This document shows positions 1 through 12,111 of a stretch of 64,000 nucleotides of DNA, one piece after another (position 1 is the stretch's first letter; each line of letters starts with the position of its first letter). The translations under genes and the position numbers were made by a program. Source of the DNA: Diplocarpon mali (lineage: Eukaryota; Ascomycota; Leotiomycetes; Helotiales; Drepanopezizaceae); NCBI GenBank assembly GCA_024741835.1, contig JAENRP010000149.1, positions 1-64,000 on the forward strand, written 5' to 3'. The notes beneath the pieces are model-generated. The model worked only from the letters and a program-made list of their open reading frames with translations, made no database searches and was not told the origin of the DNA.

Positions 1-392
1 CTCTGCCAGGACCGGCCTTCGAGAAATACAAGGGTTATATAGGCCTACCGGAGCGAAAATCGACAAAAGAAGGCTATATAAAGGGAGGAAACCCATAAAA
101 GGAACATATATATGGAGGAAACCTATAGAAAGGCCATATACAGGGAGGAAATCTATAATACGACTATATAAAGGGTGAGAAGCTATGGTATAGCTAAGTC
201 AGAGGTACTCTTATACTATAACGCATGTTTTTATACTGCAGGGCGGCTGAACTCCATATAAGGGAGACGTAGGCGCCATATACTAGAGAGTATATTGTAG
301 GAGTTAATAAGGCCTAGACTATACAAAAAAAAAAAAAAAAAAAATGTGGGGCTCTTTACTCTGAGTTCTATAGAGCCTTGTAGTAGGGGGCA
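1..392. repeat. AT-rich tandem-repeat edge with poly(A) tract
   Basis: About four degenerate ~30-bp units lie at 64-185, each carrying a (c)tatata step followed by ggaggaaa and cctata. A pure run of 20 A lies at 325-344. A purine-rich stretch (gtagtaggggg) ends at 390, just before a TGTTAGAA that looks like the start of an LTR. The composition is unlike the gene-bearing DNA that follows. I read this as the decayed 3' end of a retrotransposon, but no protein frame could be recognised. Confidence 0.45.
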
Positions 393-480
393 TGTTAGAA
401 ATATACAAGGTACGGAGATTACCGCACGGAGCGGAGGCTAAGGCTTGGTAAGCCTACGTAAGCCTACCTTGTATATATAC
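393..480. repeat. LTR-end-like inverted repeat
   Basis: TGTTAGAA at 393-400 is followed by an arm AATATACAAGGTA (400-412). Its near-perfect inverse TACCTTGTATATA lies at 465-477 (12 of 13 bases pair). TG...-type ends and a preceding purine tract are typical of Ty1/copia LTR borders. A second hairpin with the same AATATACAAGG/CCTTGTATATT arms is at 39050-39091. It could instead be a short MITE-like element. Confidence 0.4.
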
Positions 481-905
481 TACTTCAGCTCTCTAGAACT
501 AGAATCTACACCTTTCGATTCTGTCACTAGTGGTAAAATTAGTGACTTTCATTTCTCGGAAGCCGCAAGTACAGGTAAGGGATGGCTTACACCTAGCTTG
601 AACCTAACCCTACTAGGTAATTGTAAGCTTCTCGATCCAGAGATGATTTTCCTCCGGGCTCGTAATATTGTTGCCGGCCAGTGAGAGCTCGAGAGGTTTG
701 AGGGGATGTTTGCCAAGGCTCGCTTGCTGTAAAAGGGGCTACAGACCCAATGTTGATACACTTACTGAGCGTACCGCTTATCTATATCCAGCTTGGAGGA
801 AAATGCGGCATCGAAGCAATAGTGATCTCGAGATCGAGAATCCACAAATCTTTACAGTGTATGTTATACCCCCACCTATTTTACCCTCGCTTTCCACCAA
901 TTTAT
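481..905. other. Intergenic, downstream of the decarboxylase gene
   Basis: Normal base composition. The small ORFs here overlap on both strands and show no recognisable domain. It probably holds the 3' UTR of the minus-strand decarboxylase gene. Confidence 0.4.
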
Positions 906-2616
906 TCATATACTCCCCCCAACATCCTCAATCGCCAAAATCAGCCCATCAACTGTCTCCCTCCTCGTTTCTCTATTTACCACCACCCTAAAGAAACTGC
1001 CCTTCTCGCCAGGCGCATAATCAACCATAAAGCCCCTCGGAATAAGCTTCTGCACAATCTCACTTGTAACCCTCGTATTCTCCTCGTTCTCGCCCAGCTT
1101 CCCTTCCTTGGCATAGTAAAAACACACCTGCAAACACGGCGGCGGGTTCTCTGAGACCAGAACCAAGTCTCCGTTCTCCTGCACCCTGGTAGCGAAGTAC
1201 GAAGCGATTGAAAACGCGTCGTCAATCTGCGCCTCAAAGCCATAGGCGCCGTAGTAGATCCAGCTAAGCGCGAGTTTCAAGCTGTCACCCCGACGACCAC
1301 ATTGCAGCGTCAGGTCTGCAAGGTCCCAGACCTCGCCACTGGAGGTGTCCTCGTGGAAGAGGTAACCAGCAGGGAGGGTGTTGGCTTTGTGGAACTTCGT
1401 CAAGTCGGGTCCGAGCAGGAAGGAGCACGTCACGGGGACGCCCATCATTTTGTGCGGGTTGACGGCCAAGGAGTCGGCGAGATGAGCCCCGGACATCTTG
1501 TGCGCGTGCGCGGAGGAGAAGATGACGGGGGCGCCCCAGGAGCCATCGATGTGTAGCCAGAGATTGTGTTTCTTACACACGGCTGAGATCTCGCTGAAGG
1601 GGTCGTAGGAGCCGAGGACAGTGGTTCCGGCTGTGGCGTTGACGTAGAAGGGGGTTTTGCCCTCGATCTTGGCTTTCTCGATCGATTTCTCCAATTCCGA
1701 TGGGATCATGCGGCCTTGAGCGTCGATTGGGACGGGCCAGACATTTTCGCTTCCAAGACCGCACATCTGAGCTGCCTTCTCGAGGGAGTAGTGGCCATGA
1801 GCCGAAGTGAAGAGGACGAACTTGAAGTCTGCGTTACCTTTGGTCTTACTATCTGGGTACAAGTTGTTTCGGGCAACGATGATGGATGTTGTGTTTGAAG
1901 CACTACCTCCTTGGGTGCTGATACCTCCTGCATGTCGTCCTGTGAAGCCAAACAGATTTGCAAATTTTCTTGCTGTTGTTTTCTCGATTACTGTCAGAGC
2001 TGGAGATACTTGGAAAACGTGAAGCTGAGATGTCAACGGTGAACGCTTGCCAATTCCCAAGAAGTGGACAACTTACGTTTGTGTTCAGAACAGCAAGTAA
2101 TAGCTCAGAAATAACTCCAACCTACCCAGATATCAGGAGTGGGCGTAATATTAGGAAGAACATACTATACAGCATTCGTGCTTGCATACAACTTGTCAAG
2201 AAAACCTTGATCCCAAGTGTTGACACTGTATTGAAGCACTTGCTCAACAGTGGCCAGCAATCCATCTTTTCCTTTCCCTTTTTCAGGAAGATCAAAGTTC
2301 ATGATGCTGCTTAGCTTTTCCGGTTTGTGGTGCTCGACCAAGGCTGTCCGAGGACCTCCGCCGGGAATGGCCAGTCCATGACCCGTATGTTTGGTCGCTG
2401 CATCTTCATCTGCAGATCGTATGTAAGGCACTATCATAGATTTAACTGCTTTCAATAACTATGGAATGTTAGAATATTAGTCGACAATTAAAAGATGAAA
2501 AGTCGAAGGATGTGGCAACTATCAACGGAAATGCTCACATCATCGACTTCATCAGCACGATTAAGCGGTTCCTTGGAAGCGTCCCTCATAGGCGGCAAAT
2601 TTTCATTCGAAGCCAT
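906..2616 (-). CDS. PLP-dependent group II decarboxylase (glutamate/cysteine-sulfinate type)
   Basis: Predicted 509-aa cytosolic decarboxylase that removes the alpha-carboxyl of an amino acid using pyridoxal phosphate. Four exons on the minus strand join in phase: 2539-2616, 2171-2458, 2077-2121 and 906-2024, with introns opening GTGAGC, GTATAG and GTAAGT and closing in AG. Family marks seen: SAHGHYS, whose His (about residue 215) stacks on PLP; LHIDGSWG, with the Asp (about 297) that contacts the pyridine nitrogen; and NPHKMMG, with the PLP-binding Lys (about 329). The length fits the GAD/CSAD/aromatic decarboxylase family. The start MASNENLPP was chosen because it gives a short first exon joining in phase to LLKAVKSM, as in fungal homologs. 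Substrate cannot be read from the sequence: glutamate, cysteine sulfinate or diaminobutyrate are all possible. The gene shares a 244-bp promoter region with the divergent nop9. Confidence 0.9.
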
Positions 2617-2860
2617 GTTGAGAGAAGAATCGGAGCTTTGATACTCTGGATTAAAACGCCATATGTCAATATTATAGAGGATAAAGTACACCTTGACTAA
2701 AAATTTGTCACACGACGTGGTGGGGGTCGTGGTGGAGGCCGTGGCAGATTCGCTCGAAATGCTCACCGCCCAACCTTGAGAGCTCGAAAGTCCCCCAAAA
2801 AAGGCGCGAAAGTTTGTGGTAAGGAATCCTTTTCACAACAAAATCTGCAAATCTGCTACG
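2617..2860. promoter_or_regulatory. Divergent promoter region, decarboxylase / nop9
   Basis: Only 244 bp separate the two start codons, so both core promoters must lie here or overlap the 5' leaders. No clear TATA box was seen for either gene. Confidence 0.5.
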
Positions 2861-5344
2861 ATGCCTAAAGAAAACAAACATAATAGAGGTAGGAGAGAAG
2901 AGAAGAAGCTGAAGCGCAAGAGGGACAATAGGGAGGACGATTTCCAGCAGCCTAAGAGGCAGAAATCACAGGAGCCGGTCGAAGATGTCGAGGTCGACTT
3001 TATCGGCCTTGACAACTCTATGGCGGAGTCGCCCAATCTCATGGGATTTGAGGAGGACGTAGAGGCTACAGAGCGTCCGTTCTACGGAATGCTGGAAGAT
3101 CAAGAGCAGGAGTACTTCCGGCGCGCGGACGAGCTGCTCGAGAACAACGATTTCCCCTCCGATGAGGAACGCGCCCTATTCCTGGTAAACGTATACCGAG
3201 AGGCAGAAGGCAAGGAGCTCAAGATTGCTTGCAGTCAGTCATGCTCGCGGCTCATGGAGAGGTTGATATTGCTTAGTACGGTAAAGCAGAAGAAGAAGCT
3301 GTTTGAAAAGTTCAAGGACAGTTACGCGCATCTCATTCAGCATCGATTCGCGAGCCATTGCTGCGAGACGCTCTTTATCCAATCTGCACCCATTGTTACG
3401 GAGGAGCTCACGGCGGATTCGAAGAGGGAGAAGAAGAATAAAGATGCAGAGGTGGATGCGAATACTAAGATAAACGAGGAGGAATTGCCAACGATGGAGG
3501 ATCTTTTTCTTGCTACACTTGACGAGCTAGAGGGTAGGATGACTTTCCTTCTCACAGACCGGTTTGCATCTCATACGCTCCGAGTTCTGCTAGTTATCCT
3601 GTCTGGTCGAGCTCTCGAGAAAGCCTCTACAAGAACCCTTGTGCAGAGCAAGAAGAAAAAGAAGATTTCCATTACAGGAATCGATACAACGCCCACAGAG
3701 CTCTCACTCAATAAACGAGCAGTTCCATCATCCTTCCAATTTGCCGTCGAAAAGATCATTTCAGATACAATAGCTACGATGGACACATCATTTATCCGAG
3801 TCCTAGCCACTCATCCCACGGGAAACCCAACGTTACAACTCCTCCTCGAGCTCGAGCTTACGAATCCCAATTCTAAGAAAGGAGCCAATGCCTCTGAAAA
3901 GACCATCATATCTGCCCTCCTGCCAGGCGAAATCATAACCGATGGCAGTGAGTCCCAGACATTCATAAATGGCATCCTCTACGACGCCATCGGATCCCGC
4001 CTGCTTGAGACAATTTGCATCTTTGCCCCAGGTAGATTGTTCAAGCAGATATACCGGACGATATTCAAAGACCGAATTGCTGCCATTGCACGAAACGAGA
4101 TATCTTCTTACGTAGCTATCCGAGTCCTAACGCGCCTGAGCAAGGAGGATCTCGAAGAAGCGGTGGCAGCCCTCATTCCCCAAATCGAGAGACTAGTACA
4201 CCGAAACAGAACGATGATTCTCAAGGCTCTACTGGAAAGATGCCATGCCAGAGGTGTAGACACGGAAGAACTCAGCATTTCCATCGCGGAGGCGTACGGT
4301 TCCGAACCCAAAACACTCATCCTGAAAATGGCCTGCATTGACAACATCAAAGACATCTCACCACTCACCCCTCCTAAAGAAGGCAGAGAAGCACCCGCTC
4401 CCTCGCCGCAAATGAAACATAGCGCCTCGCAGCTACACGGCTCTCTACTGGCCCAGTCCATGCTCTCGATCCCCGGAAACCTGTCTCGGAAAGACTCTGA
4501 GGGAAAGCTCTCTCCGCAGAAAACCTCCCCTGAATCTCTCATCCAAGATTCCCTCCTCGCACTCTCGTCCGACGCCCTCCTAGCTCTCTCAACGTACACC
4601 ACAACATCGCACATAATACAAACCGCGCTACTACCGACCTCCTTCTCGACCACAGCCTGGGACCCCAAAACCAAAGCCAAAGAAACGAAAGTCACAACTA
4701 ACGTTCTCTTTCGCCGCAAACTTATCAACAACCTGCTCTTCCCCACAGAAAAGCAGCCCGGGCTCCCGCCAACCATAGCCCTCGCCCTCTCGTCAACAGG
4801 GTCCCATGTCCTCGACGCCCTCCTCTCATCGACCGCCGCCCCGCCAACATTAGACTCGGTATCCAAGCCACTCTTCTTGCTAACAGACCGCATCGGCGCC
4901 TTGCTGCTAACTCACGAACAACTGCTGCGCGACAGCTACCCCGGCCGCATCGTGCTGCGCAACTGGTCTCTCGACCTATTCAAGAGGCGGCGCGGGGATT
5001 GGGTGAAGAAAGTCAAGGAGGCTGCGTTGGAAAAAATGAAAGCCCTCCCTTTGTTCCAAACGCCATCGCAACCATCAGGAAGATCAGAAGAGGACGAAGA
5101 AGGCAAAAAATTCCCAGTCTCTGCACCAGGTGAAGGGAAGAAGAACCGCAAAGAGAAGCGCGACCGCAAGTGGAAGGAGAAGGAGGCACTGAAGGATACT
5201 GGGCCTCAGAAATCTGCGATCCAGCTTGCGAGAGAGAAATTCGCGGCTGGGAAGGCGGAGAAGTGGATAGGAAGCGGAAAAGGCAGGGAGTATAGGACTG
5301 GTGCGAATGCTGTCAAGTCTGTTGCTGTTGAGGGCGGTGAATGA
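2861..5344 (+). CDS. nop9: Nucleolar Pumilio-repeat protein Nop9
   Basis: Intronless, 827 aa from the ATG at 2861. The frame stays open upstream to 2816, but ATG-CCT-AAA (MPKENKHNRG) gives the family-type basic N-terminus, so I take that start. Nop9 binds pre-18S rRNA through a horseshoe of Pumilio-like repeats and is needed for 40S subunit maturation in the nucleolus. Seen: a lysine/arginine-rich N-terminus (nuclear/nucleolar signal); an early segment with FYGMLEDQEQEYF and QSCSRLMERL; repeated helical units such as HRFASHCCETLF and DRFASHTLRVLL (the R-x-x-SH-x-x-x-x-L pattern of PUF repeats), continuing to about residue 730; and a basic C-terminal tail (KKNRKEKRDRKWKEKE). The long minus-strand ORF at 4108-4893 is an antisense shadow. 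Confidence 0.93.
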   Translation: MPKENKHNRGRREEKKLKRKRDNREDDFQQPKRQKSQEPVEDVEVDFIGLDNSMAESPNLMGFEEDVEATERPFYGMLEDQEQEYFRRADELLENNDFPSDEERALFLVNVYREAEGKELKIACSQSCSRLMERLILLSTVKQKKKLFEKFKDSYAHLIQHRFASHCCETLFIQSAPIVTEELTADSKREKKNKDAEVDANTKINEEELPTMEDLFLATLDELEGRMTFLLTDRFASHTLRVLLVILSGRALEKASTRTLVQSKKKKKISITGIDTTPTELSLNKRAVPSSFQFAVEKIISDTIATMDTSFIRVLATHPTGNPTLQLLLELELTNPNSKKGANASEKTIISALLPGEIITDGSESQTFINGILYDAIGSRLLETICIFAPGRLFKQIYRTIFKDRIAAIARNEISSYVAIRVLTRLSKEDLEEAVAALIPQIERLVHRNRTMILKALLERCHARGVDTEELSISIAEAYGSEPKTLILKMACIDNIKDISPLTPPKEGREAPAPSPQMKHSASQLHGSLLAQSMLSIPGNLSRKDSEGKLSPQKTSPESLIQDSLLALSSDALLALSTYTTTSHIIQTALLPTSFSTTAWDPKTKAKETKVTTNVLFRRKLINNLLFPTEKQPGLPPTIALALSSTGSHVLDALLSSTAAPPTLDSVSKPLFLLTDRIGALLLTHEQLLRDSYPGRIVLRNWSLDLFKRRRGDWVKKVKEAALEKMKALPLFQTPSQPSGRSEEDEEGKKFPVSAPGEGKKNRKEKRDRKWKEKEALKDTGPQKSAIQLAREKFAAGKAEKWIGSGKGREYRTGANAVKSVAVEGGE

Positions 5345-7291
5345 TGCATCATAGATAGGTTCATAAGTTATCAGTTGACAGATGGAGAGATTGTCGTTTG
5401 GGTAACTATGGTAGCTCATTCTAAGAATTAGAGGCTACTAAATTCAAGCTTGTCTTTGCCTTTACTATACAGCTCGCGAATTGAGTGCAAATACTGCTTA
5501 CTCTCACATGACGCTTCGCTGTTATAAAAATGTATTTGCTTGCAGTCCCCCAAACATCTGACACTAGCAGTCCCTCTTTCCAAACTCCTCAAATTCTATA
5601 TTACCCCCAATCCCGTAACTTATGGTTTTTCATCCCTGGCCCCTTTGCCAGAAGCAAAATCAACTTCCCCGCTTCCTCGCCTCCCTATTCCTTCCACTAT
5701 CCCTTCCCCGCTTACTACAGCAACTAAACCATCCTCGTCAACCCATGACCATAAGAACCACTACAATCACCACATTTTAACAACCATTCTCTCCGTAATC
5801 GCTACTCAATACTCCTCCATTTTGTACACCAGCGCCCTCAAAACATGTGGATTTTTTTTACAGCCTATTTTCAAGTCTGGCGAACATACCCGTCCATTTT
5901 TCTCACAGTCCAAAATGTTTTGAGTTCGAGGCAATCCCCCTCTCCTCTCTTCTTCTCTCCTATTCTGAGATAATTATAATTAGCACAGTCCCTCGCTACC
6001 CCCTACGGCACTACCTCATAGGAAATACCAGATAATCAAAAAATCATCACGCAGCCATTCCAGGACAGGAACAAGCCTCATAGGAACCGCCAGCGCCACA
6101 TTCTACCTCTATATCTATAGCTGCATCTACAACATGTTTTTCTTGAAAACTGCCATGTCCACATCTGAAGCCCAGTCCAATCTCAAGTTCAATATTGATC
6201 CAAATTCCTCTGCTCTTTCACTGGTATTCCCTCTCCAGATCATCAGATCCAAGTCAGCTGAACGAAATTCAGATCCAGACCGTATCTTGGAATTTCATTG
6301 ACTACCAATGACTAACTATCAATCACTGACTACCAGCCGCCACTTCCAGCTACGCCAACAAGTATTAGTCTTTCAATCCATCGGAACAAGGACAAATAAA
6401 GTAGGATATAAGAGATACAAAAGTTTTCAAGACCTCTCCCTCTATTTTTATAGGCTATAGTATCCTACATATGGTTTGCGTTACAGAGCTTGCACCACAA
6501 CCAGAAGCGGCACTCATCAGCAGCACTCAGCAGCAGAAGCAGGACCCGAAGCATCTGCTCGAGACAGCAGGAAAGGTACAAGATACGAGGTTTGCGTTGC
6601 GCCTAGATACTTCGCTTGAAGCCTTTCTGTGCCTCTAGAGAATATCAAAGTTATGGAGAGGTTATCGGCGAGTAAGTAGAGTAGCAAATACGTACATATA
6701 TACAGACATACAGACATACATATATACACACATACACATATAATTTAGGTTAAGAAAAAGCTAAAGCGACGGAACAGAAATCTTCTTATACACTTCAAAG
6801 GTTTCGAAGTCTTTACGCCCCCTAATGAAACCCAATACTTCTCTCTAAACTTGCATATAGAAAACAAGACTTTAAAAACATGAAACAAGCTCAAGCTCTC
6901 GCATACATATCAATATCAGTCACATTTACTCCACGGGATCCCAATTTCAGTTCCATTGCTTGAATCTATCTAACCACCGCCGATCGATTTCGTGTATCGC
7001 TCAGTATCCATGAATCTAACTTTCTGCTCACACCTGGACATCCATTTCCCCTATGTCCCTATCAAAGTCCAGAAAGAAGAAGTGAAGTAGTTTTTTGCAA
7101 GTCTGCCACCCTTGAACATAGCCCGCCATGTGCAAAATCATTTGATAGAGCACTGCAGGCAAAGGCTATGAGATGGGACAGTCAGGGATCAAAGAGATCA
7201 AAGGTATAGTAGTAAAGCATGGGGGAAAGAAGTGAAAATATCAGAAGAGCAAGAGCAAAGTGTCATAGCTCACATACTACCCACATCGCAC
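5345..7291. other. Intergenic region, 1.9 kb
   Basis: No convincing gene on either strand; the open frames are short and lack codon bias. It should hold the 3' UTRs of nop9 (+) and of the Argonaute gene (-). Composition is CT- and AT-rich, with one TACA/TATA microsatellite at 6693-6742. Confidence 0.5.
6693..6742. repeat. TACA/TATA microsatellite
   Basis: Runs of tacata and cagacata alternate over 50 bp, giving short open frames rich in Y, I and C. Simple-sequence DNA, not coding. Confidence 0.7.
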
Positions 7292-10200
7292 CTAGATATA
7301 CCACATACTAGTACGGATCTTGACCATTGCCCCACGGTTGTCCATGTTGCCCAAAGGAAAGAGTGGAGCAGCCTCGGTAGGTATCGAGGTACCAGTCTGG
7401 GAAGAACCGTTGTTGGTGTTACGATCGCCAGTGCGAAGGGCAACAGCATCTTGTTGAGCCTCCTCAAACTTCTGGCCACCAGTAGGGCCATCAGAGTGAG
7501 GATGAGGGGCATGAGCACGAGCTCGGTTGGATGCCAGATGTGCGTAATAAACGGCCGGGACTTGGAATATCAGCCGAGCAGTTGAGATAAAGGGACATAA
7601 ACTTACAGAGCGATACGGGAGTGGTCGAGCGCATGTACTGATAGGAGGATTGGTAGATCATCTTTTGGAACTCGTTGACGGGTGGCTTGATATCATCCAA
7701 AATGACATGGTAATGGACTGGACGAGCAGTTCCTTGAATGGCGGTATGAGAGCAGAGGTAGAAATCATACTCACGGGGATGGGTGATATCCTTTTCGACC
7801 AAGGTACCGGGAAGAGGATTGTTGTTACGATCACCAGCAGCATTATCGCCTTCCTTGGGGAAGAAACGAATGTGATGACGCTTGGTGCAAACCACGACGG
7901 TCCACTTGATCTATCTCATATGTCAGTGATATTCAGAAAGAAGACGAGAATGACTTACCTGCTTGACGTAATCCTCGCCATAATATTCAGCAAGACTTCC
8001 CTTCATGTCCTTAAGCTCATACTTCAAGACATGCGCGTATTGACCCTCAGAGACACCATCACGGAAATAGTAGATGTGCTTTGGAGCATTACCACCACCG
8101 ACCGAGCCAACCCAATGCTTGAACAGGGGCCGAAAAGTCTGGTCAATATTGTTTCTGGTGATCATTTCCACACGGTAACCGTTGGTCTGAACAGCAGCGG
8201 CATATCGGCAACAGTCTTTGTCCATGGACATGGTGATCGCAGCCATGGATGCCTGTGGACTACCCGGCGAAGCGTGCGAGACATCGGCACCTGGAATGGT
8301 TAAACAATGCAAAGGGTGTGGAGTGAGAGGCATACCAATGATCATAGTAGGGACTGAGAACATGCCCTTGGGGGAAACAATCTTTGAAGTCGTACCACCA
8401 AGCTTGGCGTTAACCTTCATGGCGACGTTAGAGCAGTATTGCGCCTGAGCCTTGACGACATGAGCAACGTTGACGCCTGTTTCTGGTTACCAAGTATCAC
8501 CGGTAGAGAACAGGCGAGATCTTACACTGCGACACCAGAGCGAATCGGCACTCAGAATTCTTCTTCAAGCGCTCATATTGGTACGAGTCACGGCCAGGAA
8601 GAACGTAAAACAAGATCTGGGGTAGGGCGTTTGCCTGGTTTCCGGCAGCTGTGCGGGCATTGACAACTGTAATAGCAAGATCCTGCTGGCGCTCTTGAGC
8701 ATATATGACAGGATTCTTGTTCAAAATTTTGCCACCATGACCAGTGTAAGTCTGGATGAAGACGTTGGCAAAGTTTCGAACAACAGCCTCAGGGCAGGCC
8801 CCACCGACAATCACAAAACCCCAAGAACGAAGAGGCTCTGGGTTGGCAAGCCAGAATTTCTTTCCACGAAGATCCCAGCGGCCTGCAGTACCAGGATTGG
8901 TCTTGGACCCAGTGAACTGTATCTCAGGGCTGGGGAGAAGACGAGCTTGAGTCTTGGGACTGTTAGCACCATGAAAGTACCCAGTGAGGATTGAACACTT
9001 ACAACGGTCATTGCTGGTTCGACCTGGACACCGAAGTGCTTCAAATACTTGTCCTCGTTCCACTTTAACATCTGAACTCCATGTTGAATGGAAAGGATGC
9101 GGTCCTTTGGACGGGTGACCGCAAATTTGATCATCGAGGCAGTCTATGTGTGTTAAAAGTACTCCAGTTACGGGGCAGGAAAGGTTCCCTACCTGCTCTG
9201 GACTCAGCTTGTAGTTGTATCTCTGATTAGGAACGAGAGTGCAGAGCTCCATTGGGAACATGCCAGCCTTCTCGGTCACGACCAACGGGAGGTACCAATA
9301 CTGGAGATCAATATTGTAGACCTTCTTGAAGAAGTCATAGACGGTAAGGTCAACCTCCTTGAAGTTATTCTTTGGGTCCTTGTACTTGAACGATGTAGTC
9401 TTGGCATTGGCGCCTGTCTTGGAGTAGGAATCGGCCTTCTCGAAGCTGAACTTCTTGATTGTATAGATCTTTTTATCTGTATTTACAGGTTAGCGGGGCT
9501 CTAGTACTATAACTCAATGAAAAACTTACCATCTCCCTTGCCACGATGCTTGACGATAAATTTTAGCTTGACCAGCTTGCGAAGAGTCTTGAAGTCCTCA
9601 GACATAGTCCAGCCTCCATGCTTGACGTCTCTCACAGGAAGGAGATTATCGCGAAATGTCGTGTATGATAGGGCCTTGTTGCGAGGCACACTTGTGTAAT
9701 TACGAGCGGCCTGGTGGATGTCTTGGGCAGCCCAGAAGGTACCATTGGCAACATCGACGTTCAGAGCCAGGCCAGTGCTTGGAGCACCGATAGAAGACTT
9801 GGGCTACCGACTTGTTAGTAGGAAAGGAAAATAAACTTGAAGAGGGACTCACGTCGCACAGACGAATGGAAGTATAAACACCTTTCATTGCAACGACAAC
9901 ATTATCCAGCTGGTGGCTGACGTTGCCTCGGCTGAAGAAGCTGCGCTTGATCATGGTGTAGATCTCGGATGGGCCTTGGCGCATGGCATGATCAAGGAAG
10001 TCTGGAGGATGTTAAAATGGGCTTGAGATCGATCAAGATGGGAAAACCTTACTGATAGCAGCCAGAACTTCATTATCAAAATCCATCAATGTACCGTCGA
10101 GGTAAGCGTTGATGGCATTCATGTTGATCGAAGTTGTTTGCTTGATGATGACATAGCAAGTATCGGCTGGCTTGCCATCCCTACGGGGTCCTCTACCACG

Positions 10201-12111
10201 CTCCTCATCAAAGTTGACTGTGATGCGCTGCTCGGGGATACTGGGGATACACCTGTAAAGTCAATAAGGCAAATAAGATTTATGTTGATGCGAACTTACC
10301 AAGCAATCTTGTTACCATCCCAAAGCCAATGAGCATTAGGACCAATGAGGGATTTTAGTCTATCCTGGACGGCGCGGGAGTTCCATGCAGCGAAGATCTT
10401 GCCGCGCTTCTCGGCGCCATCACCAATCTTGATCTGGGGACTTTTAGCACTGCTTCGCAAAGTGAGAGTGAAGCTGATTTAGCTACACAGTGAATTTGTA
10501 GCCAAGTTGAGGGCTAGCAAAGGACCCCAATTTCTTGAAGGTGATTTCAGATCGAGTGGGGCGAAGGTGAACTTACATCATACTGGTGGACAATACCTTG
10601 TGGCCACTTGGTGACCTTGAACTGGTTCACACGGATATTGATAATCTTGCCGGAGTTGTTATAGTTGCCCTTGCGTTGAGGATACTTGGCCTTCCAGTCA
10701 TACTTTGGTTCAGAGTTAGTAGGTGCATCATAAGCACGACGCTCGGCGTAGTTGAAAGGCTCCATCATGGAAAATAGAGAAAGCGAAAGATAAGTAGCGG
10801 AAACTGTGGAATGGCAAGGTATAGGTAGATAAATATGTGAGAGAGTGGTGTGTGAAGTTTTAGTCAAACTAAATAGCTGATGAATGAACTTTCCTGCGAG
10901 ACTGAGTGCTTGTGCTTGTGTATTAACGTTTGGTGAAGACAATTTTGGCAGGAAAAGTTGTTGTTGAGGGAAGAGTTGTTTGTAGTAGAAGGGAGAGAAG
11001 TGGTACTTAAATAGGCTGTGCGGAGGGGGTGCTTGGGGCCTTGAGGAGATAAGGCATTAAGAGCCGGTATGGAGAGAATGGAGCCGTGTTAATTGATGAA
11101 TTACCTGAATGGAGAGATTGAGAGAGCAAGGAGCAACCTTGACCAATTTAAGGCTGCGGCTGATTTGCACAGTAGATTGGACCCCAGAATGGAGTGAAAG
11201 CTTACAGGGCAAGTCGTGGGGCCCAAACAACCAATTCCCCGTGCATCAGCAAAAAAAGATGCATTCTGAACTTCTCTCCAATATTGTTGTGGACGACAAC
11301 TTCAACCACTGGTGTAGTGTCTCCATGATCAATTTAAACTGAGGGACGAACCAAGGCATTAAGAAATGCAAAAACGTACACTGGTGTTTTCCAAGTTGTA
11401 GGCCTCAGCGGGAAGTTCCATTCTGCTATTGGTGATCATTCTCTCTTTGATCATAGGCTTGGCCGGGTCATAACCAAGATTGATAGCAGCGAAGGGGTTC
11501 TGCTGAGCTTGGGAAACCGGACCTCGTGGACTACCTTGGAGACCTTCTTGGGGACCTTTTTGAGAGAAGATCTGGTAAGCGGGAGTAGGCCCACCTTGAC
11601 TTCCTGGAGTAAGTGAGCCTCGGTCCGCACCCATAACGGGGAAAGCAGGTGGGTTAGAGCCACTTTGATCTCCACCAGGTGTGAAGCCAGCTCGGGTAGG
11701 TGTAGCTTGACCGGATATTTGGTTAGGACCACGGGGAGTACCTGTTTCATCGCCTGAGTCAACACCCATAACTGGGAAGCCATCAGGGACACGCTAACCA
11801 CCTGAAGGTGTGAAGTTGCACTGTGGTAGAGTAGCCTTACCTGGGGGACGTTGCTGTTGAGACATGTCGGGTGAGTTGCGGGAATGCTCTCCAGGACCAT
11901 CAAAACCGCCTGAGCGTGGCTTATGAGGCAACATCTGAGTATTAGGGCTTTTCTGAGCATCTTGGTATTGCTGTTGGTACTGAGTGTACTGCATAGGAGG
12001 GCCACCCTGATAGGCTCCGCCGTGGTTGGTACCGTTGCCGTTGCCGTTGCCGCTACCCTGCTGAGAGCCTTGATCGTTGCCGACGCGTTGTCTGCCGGCG
12101 CCGCCAGCCAT
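7292..12111 (-). CDS. Argonaute (N-PAZ-MID-PIWI), slicer-competent
   Basis: RNA-silencing effector that binds small RNAs and cleaves target RNA. My model has 14 exons (minus): 11841-12111, 11380-11771, 10577-10702, 10300-10433, 10053-10252, 9853-10001, 9530-9803, 9193-9476, 9003-9143, 8526-8952, 8336-8476, 7959-8290, 7607-7910, 7292-7560. All junctions are GT-AG and keep phase, giving 1147 aa. Residues 1-221 are Gly/Gln/Pro-rich and disordered. The N domain begins near INIRVNQFKVTKWP; PAZ spans roughly 420-620; MID/PIWI runs from about 660. The catalytic tetrad is intact: D849 (GADVSHASPG), E888 (YRVEMI), D924 (YFRDGVSEGQ) and H1066 (YYAHLASNRARAH). The C-terminus is the family-type SMWYI. 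Intron 2 is 677 nt, far longer than the rest, and seems to contain a second promoter and start. Confidence 0.94.
10769..11030 (-). promoter_or_regulatory. Putative internal promoter in Argonaute intron 2
   Basis: On the minus strand a TATTTAAG box (11006-11013) is followed by about 240 nt that is pyrimidine-rich with CAA runs (CTCCCTTCTACTACAAACAA), like fungal 5' leaders. It ends at ATGATGGAGCC (first ATG 10768, second 10765). That frame, MEPFNYAERRAYDAP, runs without a stop straight into the exon coding YDWKAKYPQR. The layout suggests a shorter Argonaute lacking the 221-residue Gly/Gln-rich N-terminus. No transcript evidence is available here. Confidence 0.45.

Noticed and set aside
445..684. 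79-codon plus-strand ORF near the left edge
   Set aside because: No recognisable domain and an overlapping minus-strand ORF of equal quality. It may be a transposon scrap but cannot be supported.
4108..4893. 261-codon minus-strand ORF
   Set aside because: Fully antisense to nop9, Ser/Arg-rich composition, no family resemblance.
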